Part shown: in pieces, positions 27,227 to 36,135 of the stretch | Layout of the letters: each line of letters starts with the position of its first letter | How positions within the stretch are numbered: the stretch's first letter is position 1 | The notes under the pieces: generated by a model | Told to the model about the DNA's origin: nothing | The model's input: only the letters and a program-made list of their open reading frames with translations | Database searches by the model: none | Assembly (NCBI GenBank): GCA_963726065.1 | Contig: CAVSAU010000010.1 | Span: 186,001 to 250,000, forward strand | Length of the DNA stretch: 64,000 nucleotides | From: Neomesorhizobium sp963726065 | GTDB lineage: Bacteria > Pseudomonadota > Alphaproteobacteria > Rhizobiales > Rhizobiaceae | Direction: 5' to 3' | Program-made: the position numbers and the translations under genes

Positions 27227-28888
27227 ATGGCAATGGATGCGGACGCCATCATCGTGGGCGGCGGGCTGGCGGGCCTTGTCGCCGCAGCGGAACTCGCGGA
27301 CGCCGGCAAGCGGGTGATCGTGCTGGAGCAGGAGGGCGAAAATTCGCTCGGCGGGCAAGCGTTCTGGTCGCTCGGCGGTCTTTTCCTCGTCGACAGCCCG
27401 GAGCAGCGGCGGTTGCGAATCAGGGACAGCCGTGAACTCGCGCTGCAGGACTGGTTGGGTTCGGCGCAGTTCGACAGGCCGGAGGATTTCTGGCCGCGGC
27501 AGGTGGCCGAAGCGTTTGTCGATTTTGCCGCCGGCGAGATGCGACCATGGCTGCACAGCCAGGGCATGCGCTGGTTTCCGGTGGTCGGCTGGGCCGAGCG
27601 TGGCGGCGCCATGGCGCATGGCCACGGCAATTCGGTGCCGCGCTTCCACATCACCTGGGGCACCGGGCCGGGGGTTATCGAACCGTTCGAGCGGCGGGTG
27701 CGGGCGCATGTCGCCAGCGGGCTGATTTCGCTGAAGTTCCGCCACCAGGCGAGCCGGCTGGTCAAGACCAGGGGCGCGGTCACCGGCGTTGCCGGCGAGA
27801 TCCTCGAACCGTCGACCGTGGAGCGCGGCCAGCAATCGGGCCGCACGGTGGTCGGCGATTTCGAGTTCGGTGCAAGCGCGGTTTTCGTCACCTCCGGCGG
27901 GATCGGCGGCAACCACGACCTGGTGCGCAGGAACTGGCCGAAGGAGCGGCTGGGCAGTCCGCCGAGATTCATGGTGGCGGGCGTGCCGCATCACGTCGAT
28001 GGCCGCATGGTGGCGATCACCAAGAAAGCCGGGGGCGCCGCTATCAACGAAGACCGCATGTGGCATTATGTGGAAGGGGTCAAGAACTGGGCCCCGATCT
28101 GGCCGAACCACGGTATCCGCATTCTGCCCGGACCGTCGTCGCTGTGGTTCGACGCGCGCGGCAACCGGCTGCCGGCGCCCTGCCTGCCGGGCTTCGACAC
28201 GCTGTCGACACTGAAGCACATCCTGGCGACCGGCCATGAGTATTCGTGGTTCGTGCTGACCCAGAACATCATCAAGAAGGAATTTGCGCTTTCCGGATCC
28301 GAGCAGAACCCCGACTTCACCTCGAAATCGTGGCTGGCGGTGCTGAAGAGCCGCCGCGCCAAGGGCGCGCCGCCGCCGGTCGAAGCCTTCATCCAGCATG
28401 GCGAGGATTTCATCGTGCGCGACAACCTGATCGACCTTGTCGAAGCGATGAACGGACTAACGGGCGAGGGGCTGATCGACCACGATCATCTGCTCTCGCA
28501 GATCGAGGCGCGCGACCGCGAGATCGACAATCCGTTCAGCAAGGACGCCCAGGTGACTGCGATCAACGGCGCCCGAAACTATCTCGGCGACAAGCTCATC
28601 CGCACGGCCAAGCCGCACAAGATCCTCGATCCGGCCAACGGGCCGCTGATTGCGGTGAGGCTGCATATGCTGACGCGCAAGACGCTGGGGGGCATCCACA
28701 CCAATCTCCACGGGCAGGTGCTGGATGCGCAGGGCGGGCCTCTGCCCGGCCTCTATGCGGCGGGAGAAGTCGCCGGTTTCGGCGGCGGTGGCTACCACGG
28801 CTACAATGCGCTCGAAGGCACGTTTCTCGGCGGCTGCATCTTTTCGGGCAGGAACGCCGGACGGCATGCGGCGAAGGCGCTGGGATAG
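27227..28888 (+). CDS. FAD-binding dehydrogenase (fumarate reductase/KstD-like flavoprotein)
   Basis: GGAGGAGGGGAGCG precedes ATG 27227; the product is 553 residues. The N-terminus has the FAD fold (AIIVGGGLAGLVAAAELADA) followed by EQEGENSLGGQAFWSLGGLF. The C-terminal part has the flavin-binding end block PGLYAAGEVAGFGGGGYHGY and ALEGTFLGGCIFSGRNAG. This matches the large predicted-oxidoreductase group related to 3-ketosteroid dehydrogenases and fumarate reductases. No signal peptide is visible, so it acts in the cytoplasm. The substrate is unknown. Possible partner: the upstream ketopantoate-reductase-like gene, on the same strand 40 bases away. Confidence 0.85.
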   Translation: MAMDADAIIVGGGLAGLVAAAELADAGKRVIVLEQEGENSLGGQAFWSLGGLFLVDSPEQRRLRIRDSRELALQDWLGSAQFDRPEDFWPRQVAEAFVDFAAGEMRPWLHSQGMRWFPVVGWAERGGAMAHGHGNSVPRFHITWGTGPGVIEPFERRVRAHVASGLISLKFRHQASRLVKTRGAVTGVAGEILEPSTVERGQQSGRTVVGDFEFGASAVFVTSGGIGGNHDLVRRNWPKERLGSPPRFMVAGVPHHVDGRMVAITKKAGGAAINEDRMWHYVEGVKNWAPIWPNHGIRILPGPSSLWFDARGNRLPAPCLPGFDTLSTLKHILATGHEYSWFVLTQNIIKKEFALSGSEQNPDFTSKSWLAVLKSRRAKGAPPPVEAFIQHGEDFIVRDNLIDLVEAMNGLTGEGLIDHDHLLSQIEARDREIDNPFSKDAQVTAINGARNYLGDKLIRTAKPHKILDPANGPLIAVRLHMLTRKTLGGIHTNLHGQVLDAQGGPLPGLYAAGEVAGFGGGGYHGYNALEGTFLGGCIFSGRNAGRHAAKALG

Positions 28889-28913
28889 TTTCGGAAGCGG
28901 CGCTTTGGGACGA

Positions 28914-29153
28914 TCAGTCGGAAACTTCGGTTTCGGGCCGATCGCTGCCTTTCACGACTTCGCCATGCCAGTTGCCTTCGGCATCCTCGTACTGGATGCC
29001 CTGGGTCTCGCCGGCGACCTGCTGTTCTGCGGCCGCCGCCTTGGCTGCCTGTGTCGCCTGTTCCCGCGTCCTGAAGGTCTCTGAGAAAGTAGCGCCGACC
29101 TTGTAAGCCCAGCCACCGTCATGCTCGACGATGTCGTATGTCACTTGTGCCAT
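28914..29153 (-). CDS. DUF2188-like small protein
   Basis: The chosen start is ATG 29153, with GGAGAAAGAA directly upstream; ATG 29165 overlaps that site. The 79-residue product begins AQVTYDIVEHDGGWAYKVG and continues FRTREQATQAAKAAAAEQ, the strand-strand-helix pattern of DUF2188 proteins, then ends in an acidic tail. These small proteins are widespread in rhizobia and have no known function. It is convergent with the FAD dehydrogenase gene. Confidence 0.7.
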   Translation of the reverse strand: MAQVTYDIVEHDGGWAYKVGATFSETFRTREQATQAAKAAAAEQQVAGETQGIQYEDAEGNWHGEVVKGSDRPETEVSD

Positions 29154-29430
29154 TTCTTTCTCCATTGTCGCCGTGCCACAACGAACGACGGCGGTCAGAG
29201 TTCCGGCTGTCTATAAGCTGTATTTGTGCGACGCCAGGTTGTTCAGCTGGTTGCAAAATGTTCCATAAATTGAACCTTCCCATCGAATTGTTTGGGTCAA
29301 AGCTGCTTGCGGTCGCGGTGTTCGGCTTACGTCTCCGGTCGCAATGCCAATGTCGATAATACCACTGCGGGATGCCCGGCGCGATCCGGTTTGTTTGACA
29401 AGCGAGACGGCCTGCCGGCAATATCGTCTG

Positions 29431-30492
29431 TCAGGCCGCCGACTTCTCGTGCCAGGCCGAACGCAGGACGCGCAGCCAGTTTCCCCGGCAGATTTTGGCA
29501 AGCTCGGCATCGCCATATCCGGCCTCGCGCAACCCGGCGACAAGGTTCTGAAGTCCGGCAGCCGAACCGATCGCCTGCGGGATCAGCGCGCCATCGAAAT
29601 CGGACCCAAGCGCCACGCCGTCGATACCCAGCCGTTCAACCAGATAGTCGATGTGGCGGATCATGTCGTCGATCGGCGTATCAGCCTTGTCGCGACCGTC
29701 GGCGCGCAGCATGGTGACGGCGAAGTTGAGCCCAACCAGTCCCTTGCTCTCCTTGATCGCGTCGAGTTGCCTGTCGGTAAGGTTGCGGGCCACTGGCGTG
29801 ATCGCATGGACGTTGGAATGGCTGGCGACCAGCGGCTGATCGCTCAGTTCGGCGACGTCCCAGAACCCCTTTTCCGTGATGTGCGACAGGTCGATGAGTA
29901 TGCCGAGACGATTGCACTCCCTGACCAGCGCGCTGCCGGCCTCGGTGAGGCCCGCGCCGGTATCCGGACCCATCGGATAGGCGAAAGGCACGCCGTGGCC
30001 GAAAATGTTGTTGCGGCTCCAGACCGGCCCCAGCGACCGCAAGCCGGCGGCGTAAAAAACCTCGAGTTCGGCGAGATCGGCGCCGATCGCCTCGCAGCCT
30101 TCCATGTGGAGCACCGCGGCGAATTTGCCTGCGGCCATCGCTTCCGCAATGTCGGCGCTGTCGCGGCAGAGCTTCCACGCCCCGGCGCGCTCCAGCTTTA
30201 GTGCGATGGCCGCCATCTGCAGCGCGATGTCGAGCGAGGGTGCGCGTTCCAGCGGCGGCGACAATGGGGTCGTATAGCGCCCGCGGGAGTCGGGCTCCTT
30301 AAGCACCAGTTCGCCGGCCGGAATGTAGATGGCGCAGAGGCCGCCGGCGAGACCGCCCTGACGCGCGCGGGGCAGGTCGATGTGACCCTTCCTGGTGCCC
30401 CCGGTAAACTCCTCGACAGGGTCGGATCCGTCGCGGGAGTTTCTCCACAAACGGAGCAACACATCGTTGTGCCCGTCGAACACTGCTTCCAT
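29431..30492 (-). CDS. Membrane (renal-type) dipeptidase, peptidase family M19
   Basis: The start is ATG 30492 with GGGAG upstream; a TTG codon lies just before it. The 353-residue product has the dinuclear zinc ligands in order: FDGHNDVL (HxD), LHMEGCEAIG (bridging Glu), IDLSHITEKGFWD and PLVASHSNVHAITPVARNLT (two His), and GSDFDGALIP (Asp). No signal peptide or membrane segment is present, so it is probably cytoplasmic. M19 enzymes hydrolyse dipeptides, including those with D-residues. It is divergent from the amine dehydrogenase cluster. Between 29154 and 29430 there is no other gene. Confidence 0.9.
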   Translation of the reverse strand: MEAVFDGHNDVLLRLWRNSRDGSDPVEEFTGGTRKGHIDLPRARQGGLAGGLCAIYIPAGELVLKEPDSRGRYTTPLSPPLERAPSLDIALQMAAIALKLERAGAWKLCRDSADIAEAMAAGKFAAVLHMEGCEAIGADLAELEVFYAAGLRSLGPVWSRNNIFGHGVPFAYPMGPDTGAGLTEAGSALVRECNRLGILIDLSHITEKGFWDVAELSDQPLVASHSNVHAITPVARNLTDRQLDAIKESKGLVGLNFAVTMLRADGRDKADTPIDDMIRHIDYLVERLGIDGVALGSDFDGALIPQAIGSAAGLQNLVAGLREAGYGDAELAKICRGNWLRVLRSAWHEKSAA

Positions 30493-30724
30493 CAAGTGAC
30501 TCCCGCTTCTGCAGCGATGATGACCAGCCGCCGCCCGAGATCAAGCGAGCAATCCATCAGCATGCAACAAAACTGTCTGTTGGGAACCACATACAACTCC
30601 GGATACGGTTGTTCTGTTACGAAAAGAAATTGATGACATGTTCTTTCGTACAGTTTCCCTAACGGCATCACCGCGATAACGTGATGCTTCAATCCGTTGC
30701 CGCCATGCATTGAGGGGAAATCAT

Positions 30725-31870
30725 ATGCGCAGCGCCCTGCTTGGATTGTCATTTGTATCGTTGCTGGCATCGGCCGCCCTTGCCCAGGATGAAATCCAGC
30801 CGGAAACCGTCGGCAATGTGGCGATCCCGCGCGGAACCGAGATGGTTTTCTCCGTCGACCTGGCGCTGAACCACGTCGTCGACGGGCGCGTCTACGCCCT
30901 CAACTCCAAGGACCTGAAACTGCTCGGCATCATCGGTATCGGCAGTCTGGGCATGGTGCATGTGCCGCAAGGCACCAGCGACATCTATGTCGCCACCAGC
31001 CATCTGTCGCGCACAACGCGCGGCACACGCAGCGACTTCGTCGAAATCTATTCGGGGGAGGATCTTACATTCAAGGAAGAGATCCCGATCTCCAACAACC
31101 GGGCGCAGGCGCTCAACTATCGGTCGCTGATCTGGACGTCGAGCGACCTCAAGTACCTGTTCATCCAGAATGCCACGCCGGCAACCTCGGTGACGGTCGT
31201 CGACATGCTCGCGAAGACACAAGTCGCCGATATTCCGAACCCAGGCTGCTACGGCATCTTCCCGGCCAGCAAGACGCCGACGCGCTTTGCCACCACCTGC
31301 GGCGACGGCACCTTCGGCACCATCAACGTCACCGCCGACGGGTCGGCAGAGATGAAGGCATCCGAGCCTATATTCGATGCCGACAAGGATGCCCTGTTCT
31401 CAGGGGCGTATCGTTGGGGCGAAAACTGGGTGTTCACCTCCTATGGCGGCAACATCTATGTCATCGACGTCGAGGGCGACACCGCCAAGCTGGTTGACAA
31501 GATTGCGGTCTCCGAGGGCGTCGAGGGCAACTGGCGGCCGGGCGGATACCAGCCGATCACTGTCCGCAACGATACCGGCATGGCCTATCTGCTGATGCAT
31601 TCGAACGGCACCGAGGGCAGCCACAAGAATCCGGCCGAGGAAATCTGGGCCGTCGACCTCAAGACCAAGAAGGTAGTTGGCCGCGCGGCCTCGGCGCCGG
31701 GCATCGCGCTGTCAGTCAGCCAGGGAGACGCGCCGGCTCTCTTCGTGATCGACGGGTTGAAGGCCGAAATCGTGCGCTATGACCTTCCCGCCGCTGGCCA
31801 GGCTTTCGCGCTCACACCCGCCGTGGCCGCCTCCGGTGGCGATCTGCCCGACCAGGTAGAGGTGCGCTGA
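30725..31870 (+). CDS. aauB: TTQ amine dehydrogenase heavy (beta-propeller) subunit, aralkylamine type
   Basis: GAGGGGAAA precedes ATG 30725. The 381-residue product starts with a Sec signal peptide (ALLGLSFVSLLASAALAQDE). The body shows the seven-bladed propeller pattern of MauB/AauB: HVVDGRVYALNSKDLKLLGI, GSLGMVHVPQGTSDIYVATS, RGTRSDFVEIYSGEDLTF and GNWRPGGYQPI. It forms the periplasmic alpha2beta2 amine dehydrogenase with the light chain encoded downstream, which carries the tryptophan-tryptophylquinone cofactor. The stop overlaps the start of the next gene. Light-chain sequence favours aromatic-amine over methylamine specificity. The symbol is assigned by analogy. Confidence 0.85.
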   Translation: MRSALLGLSFVSLLASAALAQDEIQPETVGNVAIPRGTEMVFSVDLALNHVVDGRVYALNSKDLKLLGIIGIGSLGMVHVPQGTSDIYVATSHLSRTTRGTRSDFVEIYSGEDLTFKEEIPISNNRAQALNYRSLIWTSSDLKYLFIQNATPATSVTVVDMLAKTQVADIPNPGCYGIFPASKTPTRFATTCGDGTFGTINVTADGSAEMKASEPIFDADKDALFSGAYRWGENWVFTSYGGNIYVIDVEGDTAKLVDKIAVSEGVEGNWRPGGYQPITVRNDTGMAYLLMHSNGTEGSHKNPAEEIWAVDLKTKKVVGRAASAPGIALSVSQGDAPALFVIDGLKAEIVRYDLPAAGQAFALTPAVAASGGDLPDQVEVR

Positions 31871-32454
31871 TGCAAGCGGGCTTCACGCTGGCCCACCCGA
31901 TCTTCATCATCGTCGCGGCAGGCACGCTGGTCTGCGTTTTCCTGCGGGGCGCTGCACACAAATTCTTCGATTTCACCTGGTTTTCGCACATCCTGGCCGA
32001 GTACCGCATCCTGCCCGGGACAATTGCCGTGCCGTCAGCCGTGCTGCTGACGGCTCTCGAGGTTGCGGTGGCCTTCGGCCTGGTCGTGCCGCAGACTCGG
32101 CCCGTCGCGGCGTTCGCCGCTGCGGTCCTGCTGCTCATCTACGCGGCCGCAATGGCGGCAAACCTGTTGCGCGGCCGAACCCGCATCGATTGCGGCTGCG
32201 GCGGCGCCGGGCAAGGCATCTCCTGGTTCCTCGTCGCCCGCAATGTGGCGTTGACCGGCCTCGCGCTGATTGCCGCGCAGAACGCCGCGCCGATCGATTT
32301 CGGCGCCTTCGGCTGGCTCGTGGCAGGTGCGGGAATAGCTTCTTTCTGGCTGCTGATCATCGGCCTGGAAAAACTCGCCGCGAATCTTTCCTACCTCGCC
32401 GCGGCGGACGACAACGCCCATGATCATCAGCATCATCATCTGGAGACGCATTGA
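31870..32454 (+). CDS. aauE: Amine dehydrogenase maturation membrane protein, MauE/AauE family
   Basis: The ATG at 31870 overlaps the stop of the heavy-chain gene and the stop overlaps the start of the next. The 194-residue product has about four to five membrane segments (FIIVAAGTLVCVFLRGAAHK, AVLLTALEVAVAFGLVVPQT and others). A central RTRIDCGCGGAGQGISWFLV with a Cys-Gly-Cys is characteristic of the MauE/DoxX-like group. The tail is His-rich (HDHQHHHLETH). MauE-type proteins work with MauD in the export and disulfide folding of the cysteine-rich light chain. Confidence 0.85.
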   Translation: MQAGFTLAHPIFIIVAAGTLVCVFLRGAAHKFFDFTWFSHILAEYRILPGTIAVPSAVLLTALEVAVAFGLVVPQTRPVAAFAAAVLLLIYAAAMAANLLRGRTRIDCGCGGAGQGISWFLVARNVALTGLALIAAQNAAPIDFGAFGWLVAGAGIASFWLLIIGLEKLAANLSYLAAADDNAHDHQHHHLETH

Positions 32455-33060
32455 TGGAACCCTTGATGGTTGCGGTGGTGGTTTTGTGGGCGATCGTGAT
32501 CGTGCTGCTCATCGTCGTCTTCGCGCTGGCTCGCCAGGTCGGCATCCTGTTCGAGCGGGTGGCGCCGATGGGCGCGCTGATGACCGACGCCGGGCCGAAG
32601 ATCGGCGAGGCATCGCCGCGTTTCGACCTGATGACGCTGGACGGCAAGCCGCTAGACGGTGGGCGGCGCGTCGGCCAAGGACACGCTGGTGTTCTTCCTG
32701 TCGACCACCTGTCCTGTCTGCAAGAAATTGCTTCCTGTGCTGAAGTCGATGCGCAGCGCCGAGGGCCGGACCCTCGACATCGTGCTGGCCAGCGATGGCG
32801 AGCACGCGGTGCACCGCGCCTTCCACAAGGCGGCGGGGCTCGACGATTTCCCCTACGTGCTGTCGCCCGACCTCGGCATGACCTACCGCATCAACCGGCT
32901 TCCCTTCGCAGTCGTGCTCGACCAGCAGGGCATCGTGCGCGGTAAGGGTCTCGTCAATTCGCGCGAACAGCTTGAAAGTCTGATGAACGCCCGCGACCTC
33001 GGCCAGCCGTCGATCCAGAACTGGATCGCGACGGAGACGGCCGGCCGCGCGATCAATTAG
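32454..33060 (+). pseudogene. aauD: MauD/AauD thioredoxin-like disulfide isomerase for the light chain, one frameshift
   Basis: From ATG 32454 the product has one N-terminal membrane segment (VAVVVLWAIVIVLLIVVFAL) and then a thioredoxin-like domain outside the membrane. The frame shifts near 32655: GCCGCTAGACGGTGGGC reads correctly if one A is removed (GCCGCTGACGGTGGGC). After the shift the domain continues with the redox motif STTCPVCKKLLPVLKSM and YRINRLPFAVVLDQQGIVRG. All other genes of the cluster except this one are intact, so error or a recent mutation are both possible. Without it, light-chain disulfides would probably not form properly. Confidence 0.8.
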
Positions 33061-33070
33061 GAGGATCCGC

Positions 33071-33610
33071 ATGGCCCGCATCACCGACCGTCTGTTTGGT
33101 CTCATCGACAGCTATACCGAGAATGGCGCGCGCTTCATGGCGCAGCGCATCGGCCGCCGTAGCGTATTGTCGCTTATCGGCAAGGCGGCTATCGGCGGCG
33201 CGTTGCTGCCGATGCTGCCCTTCGACCGGGCAGGCAGCGGCACCGCCCGCGCCCAGACCGAAAAGACCGATGTGGAATGCGAATACTGGCGCTACTGCGC
33301 GCTGGACGGGTTCCTGTGCACCTGTTGCGGCGGCACGGTCAGCCAGTGCCCGTCCAACGCCTCCGTATCGAAGGTCACCTGGGTCGGCACCTGCCAGAAT
33401 CCCGCCGACAACAAGGAATATCTGATCAGCTACAACGATTGCTGCGGCGTCTCCTCATGCGGCCGCTGCCTGTGCAACTTCAACCTGAGGGAACGCCCCG
33501 GCTATCGCATGGGGGTTCACAACGACATCAACTGGTGCATGGCCAATGAAGCGAGCAACTATCACTGCACCGTCGCGGCGGTGGTCGGTCTCGGCTCGAG
33601 CGGCGGCTAA
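33071..33610 (+). CDS. aauA: TTQ amine dehydrogenase light chain, aralkylamine type
   Basis: A GGAGGA site lies before ATG 33071. The 179-residue precursor has a long leader with a twin-arginine motif (R29-R30 in IGRRSVLSLIGKAA). The mature part has 14 cysteines, which in the family form multiple disulfides. Family blocks are EYWRYCALDGFLCTCCGG, WVGTC, YLISYNDCCG, CGRCLCN, ERPGY and HNDINWCMANE. The two tryptophans that become the TTQ cofactor should be W104 (VTWVGTC) and W155 (INWCMA). The CTCCGG and HNDINWCMANE blocks are closer to aralkylamine than to Paracoccus methylamine dehydrogenase. The MauG enzyme needed for TTQ formation is not encoded in the window. Confidence 0.9.
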   Translation: MARITDRLFGLIDSYTENGARFMAQRIGRRSVLSLIGKAAIGGALLPMLPFDRAGSGTARAQTEKTDVECEYWRYCALDGFLCTCCGGTVSQCPSNASVSKVTWVGTCQNPADNKEYLISYNDCCGVSSCGRCLCNFNLRERPGYRMGVHNDINWCMANEASNYHCTVAAVVGLGSSGG

Positions 33611-34043
33611 GGCGGCGGGACTGGCTCTTCTGGTTTCGGCGCCGCTCGCCAATGCCGCCGACGGCAAGGTGGCGTTCGAAAGCGCCTGCGGCGCATGCCA
33701 CAAGAAGGATGGCACGGGGGTCGCTGGCCTGGCGCCGCCGCTTGCCAATGCTGACTGGGCCAAGAGCGCAGATCCGGCAATGCGCATCTATCTGCCGCTG
33801 GTGGTGCTCAACGGCATCTCCGGCAAGATCGTTGCCGGCGGCAAGACGTTCATGAGCGCGATGCCGCCGCAGAAGCAGCGCTCTGACGAGGAACTGGCGG
33901 CGATCGCTGCCTATGTAGTCGGCACGCTGAACCCGCCGCCGGCAGGCTGGACCGACTATACGACCGCCGAGATGGCGGCGCTGCGGGCTGAAAAGACCGA
34001 TCGCAAGGCGCTCTTGGAATTGCGCGGCAAACTGGTGGAATAG
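33546..34043 (+). CDS. Periplasmic monohaem cytochrome c
   Basis: The 165-residue product starts at ATG 33546, overlapping the light-chain gene by 65 bases; no later start leaves a complete signal peptide. Residues 1-37 form the leader (AAGLALLVSAPLANA). The haem motif is C48-G-A-C-H52, and FMSAMPPQKQRSDEELAAIA near residue 100 supplies the methionine ligand and closing helix. It is a class I cytochrome and the likely electron acceptor or relay for the amine dehydrogenase, replacing the copper proteins used elsewhere. The overlap suggests translational coupling. Confidence 0.8.
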   Translation: MKRATITAPSRRWSVSARAAAKAAGLALLVSAPLANAADGKVAFESACGACHKKDGTGVAGLAPPLANADWAKSADPAMRIYLPLVVLNGISGKIVAGGKTFMSAMPPQKQRSDEELAAIAAYVVGTLNPPPAGWTDYTTAEMAALRAEKTDRKALLELRGKLVE

Positions 34044-34044
34044 G

Positions 34045-34476
34045 GTGATACGCTTTCTGCTCCCCGCCCTCCTGGCGATCGCCGCGCAGCCGGCGGCGGC
34101 AGGCGGCGACGGCCGCTATCTCTACATCCTGCATTGTTCCGGCTGCCATGTGCCGGACGGCTCGGGCTCGACCGAAGGGCGCATTCCGAGGCTCGATGGC
34201 GTCGCCGGCCATTTCCAGAAGATCGCCGAGGGACGCAAGTTCGTCATCCAGGTGCCCGGCGTGATGAATTCCGGGCTGAACGATGCCGACGTCGTCGCGC
34301 TGATGAACTGGCTGGTGCCGCGTTTTGCCGGCGACTCGCTGTCGGCGCCCTTCGTGCCCTACACGGCCGACGAAGTGGCCGCCGCGCGCACCAGCCGGCC
34401 GCTCGATATTTTCGCGGCGCGCCGGAAGGTGACGGCGAAACTTCGCGAACAAGGCGTCGAGATCGCCGATTATTAG
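34045..34476 (+). CDS. Second periplasmic monohaem cytochrome c
   Basis: GTG 34045 follows the previous stop by one base. The 143-residue product has a signal peptide (FLLPALLAIAAQPAAAGG), the haem motif C31-S-G-C-H35 (ILHCSGCHVPDG), a likely methionine ligand in VPGVMNSGLNDADVVALMNW, and a basic C-terminal tail. It completes the cluster in the order B-E-D-A-cyt-cyt. It probably passes electrons from the first cytochrome or the dehydrogenase to a terminal oxidase. Confidence 0.82.
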   Translation: MIRFLLPALLAIAAQPAAAGGDGRYLYILHCSGCHVPDGSGSTEGRIPRLDGVAGHFQKIAEGRKFVIQVPGVMNSGLNDADVVALMNWLVPRFAGDSLSAPFVPYTADEVAAARTSRPLDIFAARRKVTAKLREQGVEIADY

Positions 34477-34787
34477 GATGTGTTGATATTCAGGCGATGC
34501 TGGCCGCAAATGGCGGCTTTCTCAGCATCCGGTGCTCACGTACTATAAGTACGCTCCGATCCGGTTCTCGAAATCCACCATTCTTGGCTCGGCCTGACCT
34601 GAATCTCGACGCATCCCGGAGCAGCGAACGTCTGTGGCGGTCACCTGCCGGTGACCCAACCCAAGCGATCAGGCTGGCCTCTCGACAAACATCCCGGAAT
34701 CCATCTCGTTTGCGCCCGGTACTGTTTCCCCGCCATTCCCGCGCGTGACGAGCGTCACCGCCTGCTTACCTTCCTGGACAAAGCACG
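34477..34787. other. Intergenic region with a short palindrome
   Basis: No gene is seen in these 311 bases. CGTACT-ATA-AGTACG at 34539-34553 is a perfect 6-bp inverted repeat with a 3-base loop within a stretch that resembles dispersed rhizobial intergenic repeats. It may serve as a weak transcription end for the amine cluster. The last part must hold the start signals of the MFS gene. Confidence 0.4.
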
Positions 34788-35924
34788 ATGACCCATCAGC
34801 GCCTGACCATGCTCGTCTTCTTCCTGCAACCCATCGCCTTCGGCGCCTGGCTGCCGCGTATCCCCGACATCCAGCGGGCGCTCGGCCTCGGCTCGGCCGA
34901 CCTTGCGCTGGCGCTGCTCGGCATGCCGATCGGCATCCTGCTGACGCTGCCTTTCGCCGGGCGGTTCGTCGCTTATGTCGGGGCGCGGGCAACCATCCTC
35001 TACGGGTTTCCCGTCTTCCTGGCGCTGGTGTGGCTGCCGACAACGTCATGGAATCTGACGGCGCTGTTCTTCTTCCTGGCGATCGTCGGCATCGCGCTCG
35101 CCACCCTGGAACTCGGCCTGAACGTGATGGCGGATGCGGTCGAGAAGGAAACCCGATCGCTGATCATGAGCACATGCCACGGTTTCTGGAGCCTTGGCAT
35201 CATGCTGGGCAACCTGATCGGCGCTGGGCTCGCCGGATTGCATCTGCCGCCGCATTTGGCGGTGATTCTGGTTGCGGCCATCGTCCTTCTACCGTCGATG
35301 GCATTCGCCCGTGGCCTCCCCAACCTCAAGGGCGGCGCGCACGACCCCATGCACGCCAGATCAACGCCGTTCCGGCTGCCGGGCGGCGCGCTGCTGGCGG
35401 TCTGCGCCTTCACCTTTGGCGTGACGATGACCGAGGGCGCGGTCGCCGACTGGTCGGCGGTGTTCCTGCGCGACGTGTTCAACGCCGGCAGCATGCAGGC
35501 CGGCCTCGGTTATTCGGTCTTTGCGGTGATGGTCGCCGCCGGCCGCTTTTTCGGCGATCGCCTGAAGGCCCGCTACGGCCCGGTCCGGCTGGCGCGCGCA
35601 TGCGGCCTGGCCAATGTGCTTGGGCTGGTGCTGCTCTATCTCAGTCCCGACACGGCGGTGGCCTTCCTCGGTTTCGCGGCGATGGGGCTCGGGGTGTCGG
35701 TGGGTTTCCCGCTCGCCGTCACCGCCGCAGCCAGCCTGACCGACCGGCCTTCGGCCTCCAGCGTCGCCATCCTGTCGTTCATCGCCCTGCTCGGATTCCT
35801 CGTCGGGCCGCCGGTGATCGGCTTCGTTGCGGAACTCGGCGACATGCGATTGGGCCTTGCCATGCTACTGCCGGTTGCGATCGTTTCGCTGCTGTTTACC
35901 GGGGCGCTCAAACCGCGCGCCTGA
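34788..35924 (+). CDS. MFS transporter
   Basis: The 378-residue product has about 12 hydrophobic segments. The start is ATG 34788. Typical elements are FGAWLPRIPDIQRALGLG at the N-terminus, a long hydrophobic stretch LTALFFFLAIVGIALATLEL, and an R/D-containing loop GRFFGDRLKARYGPVRLARA between segments 8 and 9. This matches the compact group of MFS proteins close to the fucose/sugar permease type. The substrate is unknown. It is separated from the amine dehydrogenase cluster by 311 bases and has its own transcription signals. Confidence 0.85.
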   Translation: MTHQRLTMLVFFLQPIAFGAWLPRIPDIQRALGLGSADLALALLGMPIGILLTLPFAGRFVAYVGARATILYGFPVFLALVWLPTTSWNLTALFFFLAIVGIALATLELGLNVMADAVEKETRSLIMSTCHGFWSLGIMLGNLIGAGLAGLHLPPHLAVILVAAIVLLPSMAFARGLPNLKGGAHDPMHARSTPFRLPGGALLAVCAFTFGVTMTEGAVADWSAVFLRDVFNAGSMQAGLGYSVFAVMVAAGRFFGDRLKARYGPVRLARACGLANVLGLVLLYLSPDTAVAFLGFAAMGLGVSVGFPLAVTAAASLTDRPSASSVAILSFIALLGFLVGPPVIGFVAELGDMRLGLAMLLPVAIVSLLFTGALKPRA

Positions 35925-36135
35925 TACCGTGCTTCGGCACCGGCGCGCGCTCCAGCAAAATGGTTGAAATTTACATTTTTGTCGGACGTGTCGTGAATCT
36001 GCACCTCGATGTGGTATCGACCAATTTTGTAAAATTGATCGAACCGGGGCGCCACACGCCCGTTCTCCCCTGACGCTCAGCGAATTTATCGGGGTTGTTT
36101 CGACATTTCTGAAAATTCACGCAAATATCTTGCGC

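Noticed and set aside
25996..27972. A 658-codon open frame on the minus strand opposite the ketopantoate-reductase-like and FAD dehydrogenase genes
   Set aside because: High GC leaves antisense frames open. The plus-strand frames have clear family motifs and ribosome sites, while the antisense product has none.
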